A stretch of 64,000 bases of DNA from contig NZ_CABVLY010000013.1 of NCBI RefSeq assembly GCF_902498995.1, forward strand, positions 124,001 through 188,000, read 5' to 3'. Shown here one piece after another: positions 1 through 8,976 of this stretch. The DNA comes from Burkholderia anthina (GTDB taxonomy: Bacteria > Pseudomonadota > Gammaproteobacteria > Burkholderiales > Burkholderiaceae). A program made the translations under genes and the position numbers. How positions within the stretch are numbered: the stretch's first letter is position 1; each line of letters begins with the position of its first letter. The notes below the pieces were generated by a model. That model made no database searches. It worked only from the letters and a program-made list of their open reading frames with translations, and had not been told where the DNA came from.

Positions 1-1
1 C

Positions 2-1141
2 GAAGCGCGCATCGTGATGATCGGCGCGGAACGCGAGCTGCCGTACGACCGGCCCGCGCTGTCGAAGGATGCGCTGCTCGGCGACGGCGGCGAGCAGCGC
101 GCGTTCGTGCGTGACGCGGCGTGGTACGACGCCGAGCGCATCGAGTTGCGGCTCGGCACGCGCGTCGAGGCGATCGATCGCGCCGCACAGCGTGTACAAC
201 TCGACGACGGCGCGACGCTGCCGTATGCGCGGCTCGTGCTCGCGACGGGTTCGCGGGTGCGGGCGTTCGGCGGGCCGGTCGACGAAGGCGTCGCGCCGCA
301 TTACGTGCGTACCGTTGCCGACGCGCGTGCATTGCGTGCGCAGCTTGCGCCGGGGCGGCGCGTGGCGGTGCTCGGCGGCGGCTTCATCGGCCTCGAAGTG
401 GCGGCTGCGGCGCGGCAGCTCGGTTGCGACGTGACGGTGATCGACCCGGCCGAGCGATTGCTGCAGCGGGCGTTGCCGGAAGTCGTCGGCGCATATGCGC
501 GTCAGTTGCATGACGCGCGCGGCGTGAATTTTCAGCTGGCGACGCTGCCGCGTGCGATTCGTCGTGCGGCGGGCGGCGGTGCGACCGTCGAGACCGATCG
601 CGGCGATGTGCAGGCGGACATCGTCGTGGTCGGTATCGGCGTCGTGCCCAACGTCGAACTCGCGCAGGCGGCCGGCCTCGACGTCGACAACGGGATTCGT
701 GTCGACGCGGGCTGCCGCACGGCCGATCGCGCGATCTTCGCGGCGGGCGAGGTGACGATGCACTTCAATCCGCTGCTCGGCCGGCACGTGCGGATCGAGT
801 CGTGGCAGGTCGCGGAAAACCAGCCGGCCGTCGCGGCCGCGAACCTGCTGGGTGCGGACGAGACCTATGCGGAGCTGCCGTGGCTGTGGTCCGATCAGTA
901 CGACTGCAATCTGCAGATGCTCGGGCTGTTCGGCAGCGAACGGACGATCGTCGTGCGCGGCGATCCGGCGAGCGGGCCGTTCACGGTGTTCGGGCTGGAT
1001 GACGACGGGAAAATCGTGGCGGTTGCCGCGGCGAACCTGGGGCGCGACATCGGCGCATCGCGCCGGCTGATCGCGGCCGGGGCGGTGCCCGATCCGGTGA
1101 AGCTGGCGGATCCGGCGGTCAATCTGAAGACGTTTCTTTGA
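2..1141 (+). CDS. FAD-dependent oxidoreductase, ferredoxin-reductase type (5' end outside window)
   Basis: The reading frame is open to the first base, so the N-terminus, including the first FAD-binding glycine motif, lies upstream. The visible part begins with the conserved ER-LPYDRPALSK stretch of rubredoxin/ferredoxin reductases. It carries a second dinucleotide-binding motif (VLGGGFIGLE, near nt 367-396) for NAD(P)H, and ends with the reductase C-terminal domain (WSDQYDCNLQMLG). In this family the protein passes electrons from NAD(P)H through FAD to a small ferredoxin that feeds a Rieske oxygenase or P450. The usual FAD-contacting AxGD motif reads AAGEV here, a conservative Asp to Glu change. 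The partner oxygenase should lie upstream of the window. Family call is firm; the substrate system cannot be seen. Confidence 0.9.
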   Translation, partial: EARIVMIGAERELPYDRPALSKDALLGDGGEQRAFVRDAAWYDAERIELRLGTRVEAIDRAAQRVQLDDGATLPYARLVLATGSRVRAFGGPVDEGVAPHYVRTVADARALRAQLAPGRRVAVLGGGFIGLEVAAAARQLGCDVTVIDPAERLLQRALPEVVGAYARQLHDARGVNFQLATLPRAIRRAAGGGATVETDRGDVQADIVVVGIGVVPNVELAQAAGLDVDNGIRVDAGCRTADRAIFAAGEVTMHFNPLLGRHVRIESWQVAENQPAVAAANLLGADETYAELPWLWSDQYDCNLQMLGLFGSERTIVVRGDPASGPFTVFGLDDDGKIVAVAAANLGRDIGASRRLIAAGAVPDPVKLADPAVNLKTFL

Positions 1142-1309
1142 GGGGGCGCGCGAACGCGGCGCGTGCAGTCGCGTTCGCGCCGGTATCCGGCGGCGGATGA
1201 ACGGGAGTCCGTTCCCGACAACCTTCCCGGCCTGCGCATCGCGTATGCGGGTTTGTCTCGGGTCGACGATCGGTGCATATTAGCGGCATTGCCGCTTCAC
1301 CGGTCGCCC

Positions 1310-2596
1310 ATGACGCCAGACAAAGCCCTCGAACTGAAACGAAGCAAGCGCCGCGCGCTGTGGCTGCTGCTCGCCGCCGTCGCGGTGTTCGTCACGACGA
1401 TCCTGCTGCCGCGCGGCCCGTGGGTCGACGGTTTCAAGGCGGTGGCCGAGGCCGCGATGGTCGGCGCGCTCGCCGACTGGTTCGCGGTGGTCGCGCTGTT
1501 CCGCCGCGTGCCGATCCCGTTCGTGTCGCGCCACACCGAAATCATCCCGAAGAACAAGGACAAGATCGCCGACAATCTCGCGGTGTTCGTGCGCGAGAAA
1601 TTCCTCGGCCCCGATGCGCTCGCCGCGCAGATCCGCCAGCACGATCCCGCCCGGAAGCTCGGTGCGTGGCTCGGCGAGCCGGCGAACACCGATGCGCTCG
1701 GCAGCTACGTGACGAAATTGACGAGCTTCGCGCTCGACATGACCGACGACGCGCGGATCCAGTCGTTCGTCCACGACGCGTTTCGCGCGGTGATCGACCG
1801 GGTCGACCTGTCGCAATCGGCCGGCGCGATCCTCGATACGCTGACGAAGGACGGCCGCCACCAGGCGCTGCTCGACGATGCGATCGAACAGGTGGTCGAC
1901 GTCCTCGACAAGGAGGAGAACCGCGAGGTGATCGCGGGCTTCATCGTCGAATGGCTGAAGACGCAATATCCGAAGATCGAGAAGATCATGCCGACGCAGT
2001 GGTTCGGCGAGAACGGCGCACGCATGCTGGCGAGCGCGGTGAGCCGCGTGCTCGAAGGCGTGGCCGACGATCCGGAGCACGAACTGCGGCAGCGCTTCGA
2101 CCGCACCGTCGTGCGGCTGACGGAGCGGCTGAAGCATGATCCCGCGTTCATCGCGAAAGGCGACGAGATCAAGCGCTACATTCGCGACGGCGACGCGTTC
2201 AACGAGTATGTACGCGATCTGTGGGATCAGTTGCGCGCGTGGCTGAAGGCCGATCTCGCACGCCCCGATTCGGCGCTGCACCGGCAGGCCGCGACGCTCG
2301 GCGGCTGGCTCGGTGCGCGGCTCGCGGAAAGCCCGGCACTGCGCACATCGCTGAACGAGCACATCGAGAAGGCCGTGCACGAGATGGCGCCGGATTTCGC
2401 CGATTTCCTGATGCGTCACATCCGCGACACGGTGCGCAACTGGGATGCGCGCGAGATGTCGCGGCAGATCGAACTGAACATCGGCAAGGATCTGCAGTAC
2501 ATCCGCATCAACGGCACGCTGGTCGGCGGGCTGATCGGGCTCGGGCTGTATCTGGTGTCGCTGGTGCCGCGCTGGGCGGGCGGATGGCTGCATTGA
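1310..2596 (+). CDS. DUF445 family membrane protein
   Basis: A 428-residue protein of the DUF445 (YjiN-like) family. The chosen start, MTPDKALELKRSKRR, puts a basic stretch directly before a transmembrane segment at about residues 17-35; the open frame extends further upstream but that part looks like non-coding DNA. A second hydrophobic segment lies at the extreme C-terminus (GGLIGLGLYLVSLVPRW). Between them is a long, charged, largely helical region with the family motif ADWFAVVALFRR near the N-terminal membrane segment. This suggests two membrane anchors holding a large soluble domain. The function of the family is not established. It is monocistronic and follows the oxidoreductase by about 170 bp. 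Confidence 0.85.
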   Translation: MTPDKALELKRSKRRALWLLLAAVAVFVTTILLPRGPWVDGFKAVAEAAMVGALADWFAVVALFRRVPIPFVSRHTEIIPKNKDKIADNLAVFVREKFLGPDALAAQIRQHDPARKLGAWLGEPANTDALGSYVTKLTSFALDMTDDARIQSFVHDAFRAVIDRVDLSQSAGAILDTLTKDGRHQALLDDAIEQVVDVLDKEENREVIAGFIVEWLKTQYPKIEKIMPTQWFGENGARMLASAVSRVLEGVADDPEHELRQRFDRTVVRLTERLKHDPAFIAKGDEIKRYIRDGDAFNEYVRDLWDQLRAWLKADLARPDSALHRQAATLGGWLGARLAESPALRTSLNEHIEKAVHEMAPDFADFLMRHIRDTVRNWDAREMSRQIELNIGKDLQYIRINGTLVGGLIGLGLYLVSLVPRWAGGWLH

Positions 2597-2644
2597 CGCG
2601 GCCGCGGGCATGGCGCCGGTGGGGCGCCGCCGCGTGCGGCCGGC

Positions 2645-2944
2645 TCACGCGTGCGCCTTGGTGCCGTGCAGTTGCAGGCCGAGTGCCTTGATGACCTTCA
2701 GGATCGTGCCGAAGCTCGGATTGCCGTCGTGCGACAGCGCCTTGTACAGCCCTTCGCGCGACAGGCCCGCGTCGCGCGCGACCTGCGACATGCCGCGGGC
2801 ACGGGCGATCACGCCGAGCGCATGCGCGATGAAGGCCGGGTCGTCGCCGGCTTCCCGCAGACAGGCATCGAAGTATTCGGCCATGTCGTCGTCGGTTTTC
2901 AGGTGTTCGGCCGAATCCCACGGCCGGGTCTTGATCTTGTCCAT
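2645..2944 (-). CDS. antitoxin of a HigBA/COG3657-COG3636 type toxin-antitoxin pair
   Basis: A 99-residue protein with a C-terminal helix-turn-helix (SQVARDAGLSREGLYKAL, about residues 53-70) and the short N-terminal helix and MAEYFDACL segment typical of COG3636 addiction-module antidotes. It lies 3 bp downstream of the RelE/ParE-fold toxin on the same strand, the toxin-first order of this family. Antitoxins of this type neutralise the toxin by direct binding and repress their own promoter. Domain and context agree. The exact family name (HigA, DinJ-like) is uncertain. Confidence 0.88.
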   Translation of the reverse strand: MDKIKTRPWDSAEHLKTDDDMAEYFDACLREAGDDPAFIAHALGVIARARGMSQVARDAGLSREGLYKALSHDGNPSFGTILKVIKALGLQLHGTKAHA

Positions 2945-2947
2945 TGA

Positions 2948-3286
2948 TCACTCCAAGTCGAGCCGCGCGAGCATCGCGTGCGCGGCGCGGATATCCGCCT
3001 GTTGCGTCGACTTGGCGCCGCCGCAGAGCAGGATCACCCATATCGTTCCGCGCCGCACGTAGTAGACGCGATAGCCGGGCCCGTGGTCGATACGCATTTC
3101 GACGATGGGCGAGCCGGCGGATTTCCAGTCGCCGGGATTGCCCATCGACAGGCGGTCGATGCGTGCCTGGATGCGGCGCCTGGCGACACGGTCGGGCAGG
3201 CCGGCGAACCACGCGTCGAAGACGTCGGTGGTCCGGATGCTGAATGTTGGGGCACTGTAGGGCATGGATCGCAGTATGTCAACCAT
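2948..3286 (-). CDS. RelE/ParE-superfamily toxin (COG3657 addiction module killer)
   Basis: A 112-residue basic protein. It matches the COG3657 killer family: an F-x-x-W-x-x-GL-D-R-x-A-R-R-R-I-x-x-R-I-D-R-L core (about residues 23-46), GNPGDWK, the strand EMRIDHGPGYRVYY and the C-terminal ILLCGGAKSTQQADI. In the RelE fold such proteins are usually ribosome-dependent mRNA interferases. The first ATG (3286) or the second (3265) could be the start; neither has a strong ribosome-binding site. It is followed 3 bp later by its antitoxin. A consensus-like promoter lies inside the first codons (see 3254-3282), which complicates the start choice. Confidence 0.86.
   Translation of the reverse strand: MVDILRSMPYSAPTFSIRTTDVFDAWFAGLPDRVARRRIQARIDRLSMGNPGDWKSAGSPIVEMRIDHGPGYRVYYVRRGTIWVILLCGGAKSTQQADIRAAHAMLARLDLE
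3254..3282 (-). promoter_or_regulatory. sigma-70-like promoter inside the 5' end of the toxin gene
   Basis: On the minus strand TTGACA (3282-3277) is separated by exactly 17 nt from TACAGT (3259-3254), a near-consensus -35/-10 pair. The predicted start, about 3247, lies downstream of both candidate toxin ATGs, so such a transcript would carry the antitoxin without a translatable toxin start. This is read from sequence only; activity is inferred. Confidence 0.45.
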
Positions 3287-3647
3287 GGTTCACATGTCGG
3301 GTGATGGGACTTGCCGCTACAGTAGGGCCGCACGCGTCGTTTGACGTCGAAATGGCCATCGGGCCGACCTTTCCCGGTCCCCGGACCCGGCCATCCGGTC
3401 GAGGCCGGAATTTCCCGAATCCGTCTACAATCAAAAACGTCTTTGCTGCCCGTGCTTGTCGCGCGGGCGGATCCGTTTGTCCTCCGTCTCCCGGAGGTGC
3501 TGTCGCGCGTTGCCAATCCTGCTTCGCGCGGCGTGTCGTGCCGTGGTCTGTGTCCAGCAGGTAAAGCGTCCGCGTGCCGTAGGCCGGCGCGCGTTCTGAA
3601 CGCCGCGCGTCCGTAAGCCGGGCAGGCGGCATCAACCGAGGTCCCCC
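3287..3647. other. intergenic region between toxin and acetolactate synthase genes
   Basis: 361 bp between divergently transcribed genes. It holds a possible -10 hexamer TACAAT (3424-3429, plus strand) without a convincing -35, a CCTCCG-N4-CGGAGG-like hairpin near 3480-3497, and a GAGG ribosome-binding site before the ATG at 3648. No gene is supported. Confidence 0.5.
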
Positions 3648-5288
3648 ATGAAAGCATCGGATTTGTTCGTGAAGGCGCTGGAAGCCGAAGGCGTCGAGTA
3701 TGTGTTCGGCATTCCCGGCGAGGAAAACCTCGATCTGCTCGAATCGCTGCGGCGATCGAAGATCAAGCTCGTGCTGACCCGGCACGAGCAGGCGGCCGGG
3801 TTCATGGCCGCCACCTACGGCCGCCTGACGGGCCGCACCGGCGTATGTCTCGCCACGCTCGGGCCGGGCGCGACCAACTTCGTGACGGCCGCCGCGTATG
3901 CGCAGCTCGGCGGCATGCCGATGCTGATGATCACCGGGCAGAAGCCGATCAAGTCGAGCAAGCAGGGCCACTTCCAGATCGTCGACGTCGTCGACATGAT
4001 GCAGCCGCTCACGAAGTTCACGCGGCAGATCGTGTCGATCGGCAACATCCCGTCGGCGGTGCGCGAGGCGTTCCGCCGCGCGGAGGAGGAGCGCCCGGGC
4101 GCCGCGCACCTCGAGTTGCCGGAAGACATCGCGCACGAGGAAGGCGATGGCAAGCCGATCCCGCGCAGCTACAGCCGGCGGCCGGTGGCGGAGGAGAAGG
4201 CGGTCGCGCATGCGATCGACGCGATCCAGGCCGCGCGCCATCCGCTGTTGATGATCGGCGCGGGCGCCAACCGCAAGACCACCTGCAAGATGCTGCTCGA
4301 ATTCGTCGACAAGACGGGCATCCCGTTCTTCACGACGCAGATGGGCAAGGGCGTGATCGACGAAACGCACCCGCTGTGGCTCGGCAATGCGACGCTGTCC
4401 GACGGCGACTTCGTGCACCGCGCGATCGAGCATGCGGACTGCATCATCAACGTCGGCCACGACGTGATCGAGAAGCCGCCGTTCTTCATGCGCGCGGACG
4501 ACAAGACCGTGATCCACGTGAACTTCCTCGGCGCGCAGGTCGATCCGGTCTATTTCCCGCAGATCGAGGTGGTCGGCGACATCGCGAACGCGGTGTGGCA
4601 GATGAAGGAAGCGGTCACACCGCAGCCGCACTGGGATTTCGAACGCTTCGCGATGATCAAGGCGCATTTCGACGCGCACCTGCAGAAGGGCCAGCACGAC
4701 CCGCGCTTCCCGATGTATCCGGTGCGGATCGTCAACGATCTGTACACCGCGCTGCCGGTCGACGGGATCGTCTGTCTCGACAACGGGATGTACAAGATCT
4801 GGTTCGCGCGTTACTGGCGGGCGCACGAACCGAACTCGCTGCTGCTCGACAACGCGCTGGCATCGATGGGCGCGGGCCTGCCGTCGGCGATCGCGACGAA
4901 GATCGTGCATCCGCAGCGCAAGGTGATCGCGGTGTGCGGCGACGGCGGCTTCATGATGAATTCGCAGGAACTCGAAACGGCCGTGCGGCTGAAGCTCGAC
5001 ATCGTCGTGATGATCCTGCGCGACGATGCGTTCGGGATGATCCGCTGGAAGCAGGAAAACATGAATTTCCCCGATTTCGCGATGACGCTGAAGAACCCCG
5101 ATTTCGTGTCGTATGCGCAGAGCTATGGCGCGCACGGGCATCGCGTCGAATCGGCCGACGATCTCGAGCCGCTGCTGCGCGACTGCTTTGCGACGCCGGG
5201 CGTGCACGTGATTGACGTGCCGATCGATTATTCGGACAACGAGCGCGTGCTCAACCGCGAAATCAAGCGCCTGTCGGCGCAACTCTGA
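3648..5288 (+). CDS. acetolactate synthase large subunit-like ThDP enzyme (AlsS type)
   Basis: A 546-residue thiamine-diphosphate enzyme with the three domains of the acetolactate synthase family. The N-terminal pyrimidine-binding domain has the catalytic Glu (E47 in TRHEQAAGFMA) and GPGATN. The central domain is Rossmann-like. The C-terminal ThDP/Mg domain runs from the GDGGFMMNSQELETA motif near residue 430 to RDDAFGMI. The family joins two pyruvates to acetolactate. No small regulatory subunit gene is adjacent, and the NN of anabolic enzymes in the ThDP motif is DD here, both closer to catabolic AlsS than to IlvB. It is followed 28 bp later by an aldehyde dehydrogenase in the same orientation, probably one operon. 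The true substrate could be another 2-oxo acid. Confidence 0.88.
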   Translation: MKASDLFVKALEAEGVEYVFGIPGEENLDLLESLRRSKIKLVLTRHEQAAGFMAATYGRLTGRTGVCLATLGPGATNFVTAAAYAQLGGMPMLMITGQKPIKSSKQGHFQIVDVVDMMQPLTKFTRQIVSIGNIPSAVREAFRRAEEERPGAAHLELPEDIAHEEGDGKPIPRSYSRRPVAEEKAVAHAIDAIQAARHPLLMIGAGANRKTTCKMLLEFVDKTGIPFFTTQMGKGVIDETHPLWLGNATLSDGDFVHRAIEHADCIINVGHDVIEKPPFFMRADDKTVIHVNFLGAQVDPVYFPQIEVVGDIANAVWQMKEAVTPQPHWDFERFAMIKAHFDAHLQKGQHDPRFPMYPVRIVNDLYTALPVDGIVCLDNGMYKIWFARYWRAHEPNSLLLDNALASMGAGLPSAIATKIVHPQRKVIAVCGDGGFMMNSQELETAVRLKLDIVVMILRDDAFGMIRWKQENMNFPDFAMTLKNPDFVSYAQSYGAHGHRVESADDLEPLLRDCFATPGVHVIDVPIDYSDNERVLNREIKRLSAQL

Positions 5289-5316
5289 ATCCGCAGTTCA
5301 CCGGAAGGAGCGTTCC

Positions 5317-6750
5317 ATGCTGAAGGATACCTATCCGTACTATCTGGCCAACGAAGCGGTCTACGCGAACACCGATCTCGACGTGACCGACAAGTTCAGC
5401 GGCAAGGTCGCGACGCGCGTCGCGCTGGCCGACGCGAAGGCGATCGATGCGGCCATCGGCGCGGCGGTGGCGGCCGAGAAGCCGATGCGCGAGTTGCCGG
5501 CCTATAGGCGGCAGGCGGTGCTCGACCATTGCGTCGCGCGCTTTCGCGAGCGTTTCGATGAACTGGCCGAAGCGCTGTGCATCGAGGCCGGCAAGCCGAT
5601 CAACGATTCGAAGGGCGAAGTCACGCGGCTGATCGACACGTTTCGTGTCGCGTCCGAGGAGTCGGTGCGCATCGACGGCGAAGTGATCAACCTCGAGATC
5701 TCGGCGCGCGCGCAAGGCTACACCGGCTATACGCGGCGCGTGCCGATCGGCCCGTGCTCGTTCATCTCGCCGTTCAACTTCCCGCTGAATCTTGCCGCGC
5801 ACAAGGTCGCGCCGGCGCTGGCCGCCGGCTGTCCGTTCGTGCTGAAGCCCGCGAGCCGCACGCCGATCGGCGCGCTGATCATCGGCGAGGTGCTCGCGGA
5901 AACCGATTTGCCGAAGGGCGCGTTCTCGGTGCTGCCCGCGCATCGCGACGGCGCGGATCTGTTCACGACCGACGAGCGTTTCAAGCTGCTGTCGTTTACC
6001 GGCTCGCCGGCCGTGGGCTGGGCGCTGAAGGAGAAGGCCGGCAAGAAGAAAGTCGTGCTGGAACTCGGCGGCAACGCGGCGGCGATCGTCGACGCGGATC
6101 AGCGCGATCAGCTCGATTACGTGGTCGATCGTCTCGCGTTCGGCGCGTATTACCAGTCCGGCCAGAGCTGCATCGGCGTGCAGCGGATTCTCGTGCATGC
6201 GGACCTGTACGACGCGCTGCGCGACAAGCTGATCGCGAAGACGCGTTCGCTGAAGATGGGGGACCCGAAGGATCCGTCGACGTTCGTCGGCCCGATGATC
6301 TCGGAATCCGAATCGCGCCGGCTGTCGGGCTGGATGGACGCGGCCGTCGCGGCAGGCGCGAAGATCGTCGCGGGCGGCAAGGTCGACGGCGCGATGTTCG
6401 AGGCGACGCTACTGGAAAACGTGGGCCGCGAGCAGGACCTGTACCGCAAGGAGGCGTTCGGTCCGGTTGCGATCCTCGAGAAGTTCGACCGCTTCGACGA
6501 TGCGCTCGCGCGCGTGAACGACAGCGATTTCGGGCTGCAGGCCGGCGTGTTCACCGATTCGCTCGCGCATGCGCAGCGCGCGTGGGACGAGCTGGAGGTG
6601 GGCGGCGTGGTGATCAACGACGTGCCGTCGTTCCGCGTCGACAACATGCCGTACGGCGGCGTGAAGGATTCGGGGCTCGGCCGCGAAGGGATCCGCTACG
6701 CGATCGAGGACATGACCGAGCCGCGGCTGATGGTCGTGCGGCGCCGCTAG
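5317..6750 (+). CDS. NAD(P)-dependent aldehyde dehydrogenase
   Basis: A 477-residue aldehyde dehydrogenase superfamily member. The ATG at 5317 follows a very good ribosome-binding site (GGAAGGAG, 5303-5310). Key residues are visible: the catalytic Cys in SGQSCIGVQR (C285), the general base Glu in VLELGGNAA (E249), the FTGSPAVG cofactor loop, the FNFPLNL segment and the EAFGPVA motif. The enzyme oxidises an aldehyde to an acid, or forms an acyl-CoA. Its place directly behind the acetolactate-synthase-like gene suggests a shared pathway, perhaps removing the aldehyde that such ThDP enzymes can release. The family is certain; the substrate is unknown. Confidence 0.92.
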   Translation: MLKDTYPYYLANEAVYANTDLDVTDKFSGKVATRVALADAKAIDAAIGAAVAAEKPMRELPAYRRQAVLDHCVARFRERFDELAEALCIEAGKPINDSKGEVTRLIDTFRVASEESVRIDGEVINLEISARAQGYTGYTRRVPIGPCSFISPFNFPLNLAAHKVAPALAAGCPFVLKPASRTPIGALIIGEVLAETDLPKGAFSVLPAHRDGADLFTTDERFKLLSFTGSPAVGWALKEKAGKKKVVLELGGNAAAIVDADQRDQLDYVVDRLAFGAYYQSGQSCIGVQRILVHADLYDALRDKLIAKTRSLKMGDPKDPSTFVGPMISESESRRLSGWMDAAVAAGAKIVAGGKVDGAMFEATLLENVGREQDLYRKEAFGPVAILEKFDRFDDALARVNDSDFGLQAGVFTDSLAHAQRAWDELEVGGVVINDVPSFRVDNMPYGGVKDSGLGREGIRYAIEDMTEPRLMVVRRR

Positions 6751-7001
6751 CGCGTTCACGGGCGGCGCGCTGCCACGGCGGCACGCGGGCGGGCGATCGT
6801 GCGGGCCCGCGTGCCGCTTTTCATTTCGGCGTGCGAATCCGGGCACGACGGTCGTTTGCCGCGCACCGTCGGGCGACACCGCGTGCCGCGTGTGCCGAAC
6901 GCGCTCGACTGCATGCATCGCATCGTGATGTAATCGCGCGAAATGGCCATCGGGGTACGACACCCGAAGGCGTGCGTATTCATTCTTCACGAGGTCGATT
7001 C

Positions 7002-8585
7002 ATGTCCCCCGTCTCGGCATTCAAGCTGGTTCTGTTGTCATTCCTCGCGATCGTCGCGCTCGAATGCATCGCCAAGCGGCTGCGGCTGCCGCCCGCGGCC
7101 GCGTTGCTGATTGGCGGCATCGGCATCGCGTTCATTCCCGGCCTGCCGCCGATCAATCTCGATCCCGATCTCGTGCTGCTGGTGTTTCTGCCGCCGCTGC
7201 TGATGGACGGCGCGTATTTCTCGGTATGGGAGGAGTTCAAGCGCAACGTCGGCGGCATCCTGATGCTCGCGATCGGTGCGGTGGTGTTCACGACGTTCGC
7301 GGTCGGCTTCGCCGTGCACTGGGTCGTGCCGTCGCTGCCGTGGGCCGCGTGTTTCGCGCTCGGCGCGATCGTGTCGCCGCCCGACGCGGTGGCCGCGAAG
7401 GCGGTGCTCGAACGCGTCGCGCTGCCGCGCCGGCTGATGGTGCTGCTCGAAGGCGAGAGCCTGCTGAACGACGCGGCCGGCCTCGTGCTGTTCCGCTTCG
7501 CGGTCGCCGCCGCGCTGACGGGCGCGTTCAGCCTCGAGCATGCGGTCGTGCGCTTCGCGGAGTTGGGGCTCGGCGGTGTCGTGGTCGGCTTCCTGGTCGG
7601 CAAGCTCGTCGTGTGGTTCCTGAAGCTGCTCGACGACGACTATCTGGTGGTCACCGTCGCGGTGATCGCCGGCTGGATCGCGTACATCGCGGGCGAGATG
7701 GTCGAGGTGTCGGGCGTGATCGCGACGGTCACGGCCGGCATGATCGTCGGCTGGCATCAGCACGAGGTGTTCTCGGCGGCCGTGCGCACGCGCGGCACCG
7801 CGTTCTGGCAGGTCATCGTGTTTTTGCTCGAGGCGCTGGTGTTCGTGCTGATCGGGCTGTCGCTGCGCGGCGCGATACACCGGCTCGGCGGTTTCGAGCA
7901 GGTGCTCGCCACGATGGTGCCGCCGGTGCTCGCGGTGCTGGCGGCGGTGGTGGTGTCGCGCTTCGTGTGGATCTATGCGGTCGAGGTGCTGAAGGTGCCG
8001 GTGCGCGGAATCGTCCGGCGTGGTTTCGCGCCCGACTGGAAGGCCGCGACCATCATGAGCTGGGCCGGGATGCGCGGGGTCGTGACGCTGGCGATCGCGC
8101 TGTCGTTGCCGGAGGCGATGCCGGGCCGCGACGTGATCCTGGTCGCGTCGTTCGCGGTGATCCTCGTCACGGTGTTGCTGCAGGGCACGACCATCGGTCC
8201 GCTGATCCGGCTGCTGCGGCTGCCGCAGCACGAAGCGCGCGCCGCGCACCACTTGACCGAGCCGCAGGCATGGGCACATATCGAGGCGGCGCAGCTCGCG
8301 GCGATCCAGCCGCTGGTGCGCGACGAGAGCGGCAAGGTGATTCACCCGCGCCTGCTGGAGCAATACACCTATCGCGCGGAGCTGACCGAGCGGACGAAGA
8401 ACGAGCCGGCCTATCCGGCGGAGGTGCGCATCGCGCACTACGACGTCGTGCTGGCCGCGATCAAGGCCGGGCGCACGGAACTGTTGCACCTGCATCGTTC
8501 GGGCCGCATCCACGACGAGATGCTGCACATGCTCGAGCGCGATCTCGATCTGCAGGAAGTCTCCGCGCAGCACGCGCGCGGCTGA
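7002..8585 (+). CDS. Na+/H+ antiporter, CPA1 family
   Basis: A 527-residue integral membrane protein with about 10-12 hydrophobic segments in the first 410 residues and a soluble C-terminal tail of about 110 residues. CPA1 landmarks are present: FLPPLLMDGAYF, the ion-binding SPPDAVAA motif and EGESLLNDAAG in the next segment. It matches bacterial Na+/H+ exchangers of the NhaP/YjcE type, which expel Na+ or K+ in exchange for protons for pH and salt homeostasis. The ATG at 7002 is preceded by GAGG. The frame stays open upstream through the aldehyde dehydrogenase gene, but that is a shadow frame. It stands alone, with a repeat block after its stop. Confidence 0.9.
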   Translation: MSPVSAFKLVLLSFLAIVALECIAKRLRLPPAAALLIGGIGIAFIPGLPPINLDPDLVLLVFLPPLLMDGAYFSVWEEFKRNVGGILMLAIGAVVFTTFAVGFAVHWVVPSLPWAACFALGAIVSPPDAVAAKAVLERVALPRRLMVLLEGESLLNDAAGLVLFRFAVAAALTGAFSLEHAVVRFAELGLGGVVVGFLVGKLVVWFLKLLDDDYLVVTVAVIAGWIAYIAGEMVEVSGVIATVTAGMIVGWHQHEVFSAAVRTRGTAFWQVIVFLLEALVFVLIGLSLRGAIHRLGGFEQVLATMVPPVLAVLAAVVVSRFVWIYAVEVLKVPVRGIVRRGFAPDWKAATIMSWAGMRGVVTLAIALSLPEAMPGRDVILVASFAVILVTVLLQGTTIGPLIRLLRLPQHEARAAHHLTEPQAWAHIEAAQLAAIQPLVRDESGKVIHPRLLEQYTYRAELTERTKNEPAYPAEVRIAHYDVVLAAIKAGRTELLHLHRSGRIHDEMLHMLERDLDLQEVSAQHARG

Positions 8586-8623
8586 CGGCCGACCGCGCGG
8601 CGGCGGGGCGTTGGCGCATCGCC

Positions 8624-8737
<114 letters not shown>

Positions 8738-8896
8738 CGGCCCACCGCCGTGGCGCCATGCCTCCCTCATTTCCCCGATTCGGCACGTCCAGATCCGGCC
8801 CCGATACGGCCGGCGTACCGGCCTTGCGGCGCATGCAAACCTCGCGGCACCGCCCGCGCAAACGTTCCCGTCTTTCGAATCCGGAAATGATCTGAT

Positions 8897-8925
8897 TTAT
8901 CTGAATCCCGCTCTTTCACTATATT
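8897..8925 (+). promoter_or_regulatory. weak candidate promoter for the Wsp operon
   Basis: TTATCT (8897-8902) and TATATT (8920-8925) are separated by 17 bp. The -10 is good and the -35 poor. A transcript from about 8932 would carry the GGAAGGAG motif and mini-ORF at 8953 and a leader of about 220 nt before the first Wsp gene. Confidence 0.3.
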
Positions 8926-8952
8926 TGGCAAAACTAAACCGGAAGGAGATAG

Positions 8953-8976
8953 ATGCTGTGTTCTAATTTCATTTAG
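8953..8976 (+). CDS. possible seven-codon leader peptide (MLCSNFI)
   Basis: An ATG follows a near-perfect Shine-Dalgarno sequence (GGAAGGAG, 8941-8948) and is closed by TAG after seven codons. The 3' half of the mini-ORF overlaps the inverted repeat TTCTAA-N6-TTAGAA. The combination of an excellent ribosome-binding site, a very short frame and a hairpin upstream of a signalling operon suggests a translated leader, but no comparative evidence is available. Confidence 0.25.
   Translation: MLCSNFI

Noticed and set aside
1163..1309. Upstream extension of the DUF445 gene
   Set aside because: The encoded residues are Arg-rich and unlike the family; the start at 1310 gives the normal N-terminus before the first membrane helix.
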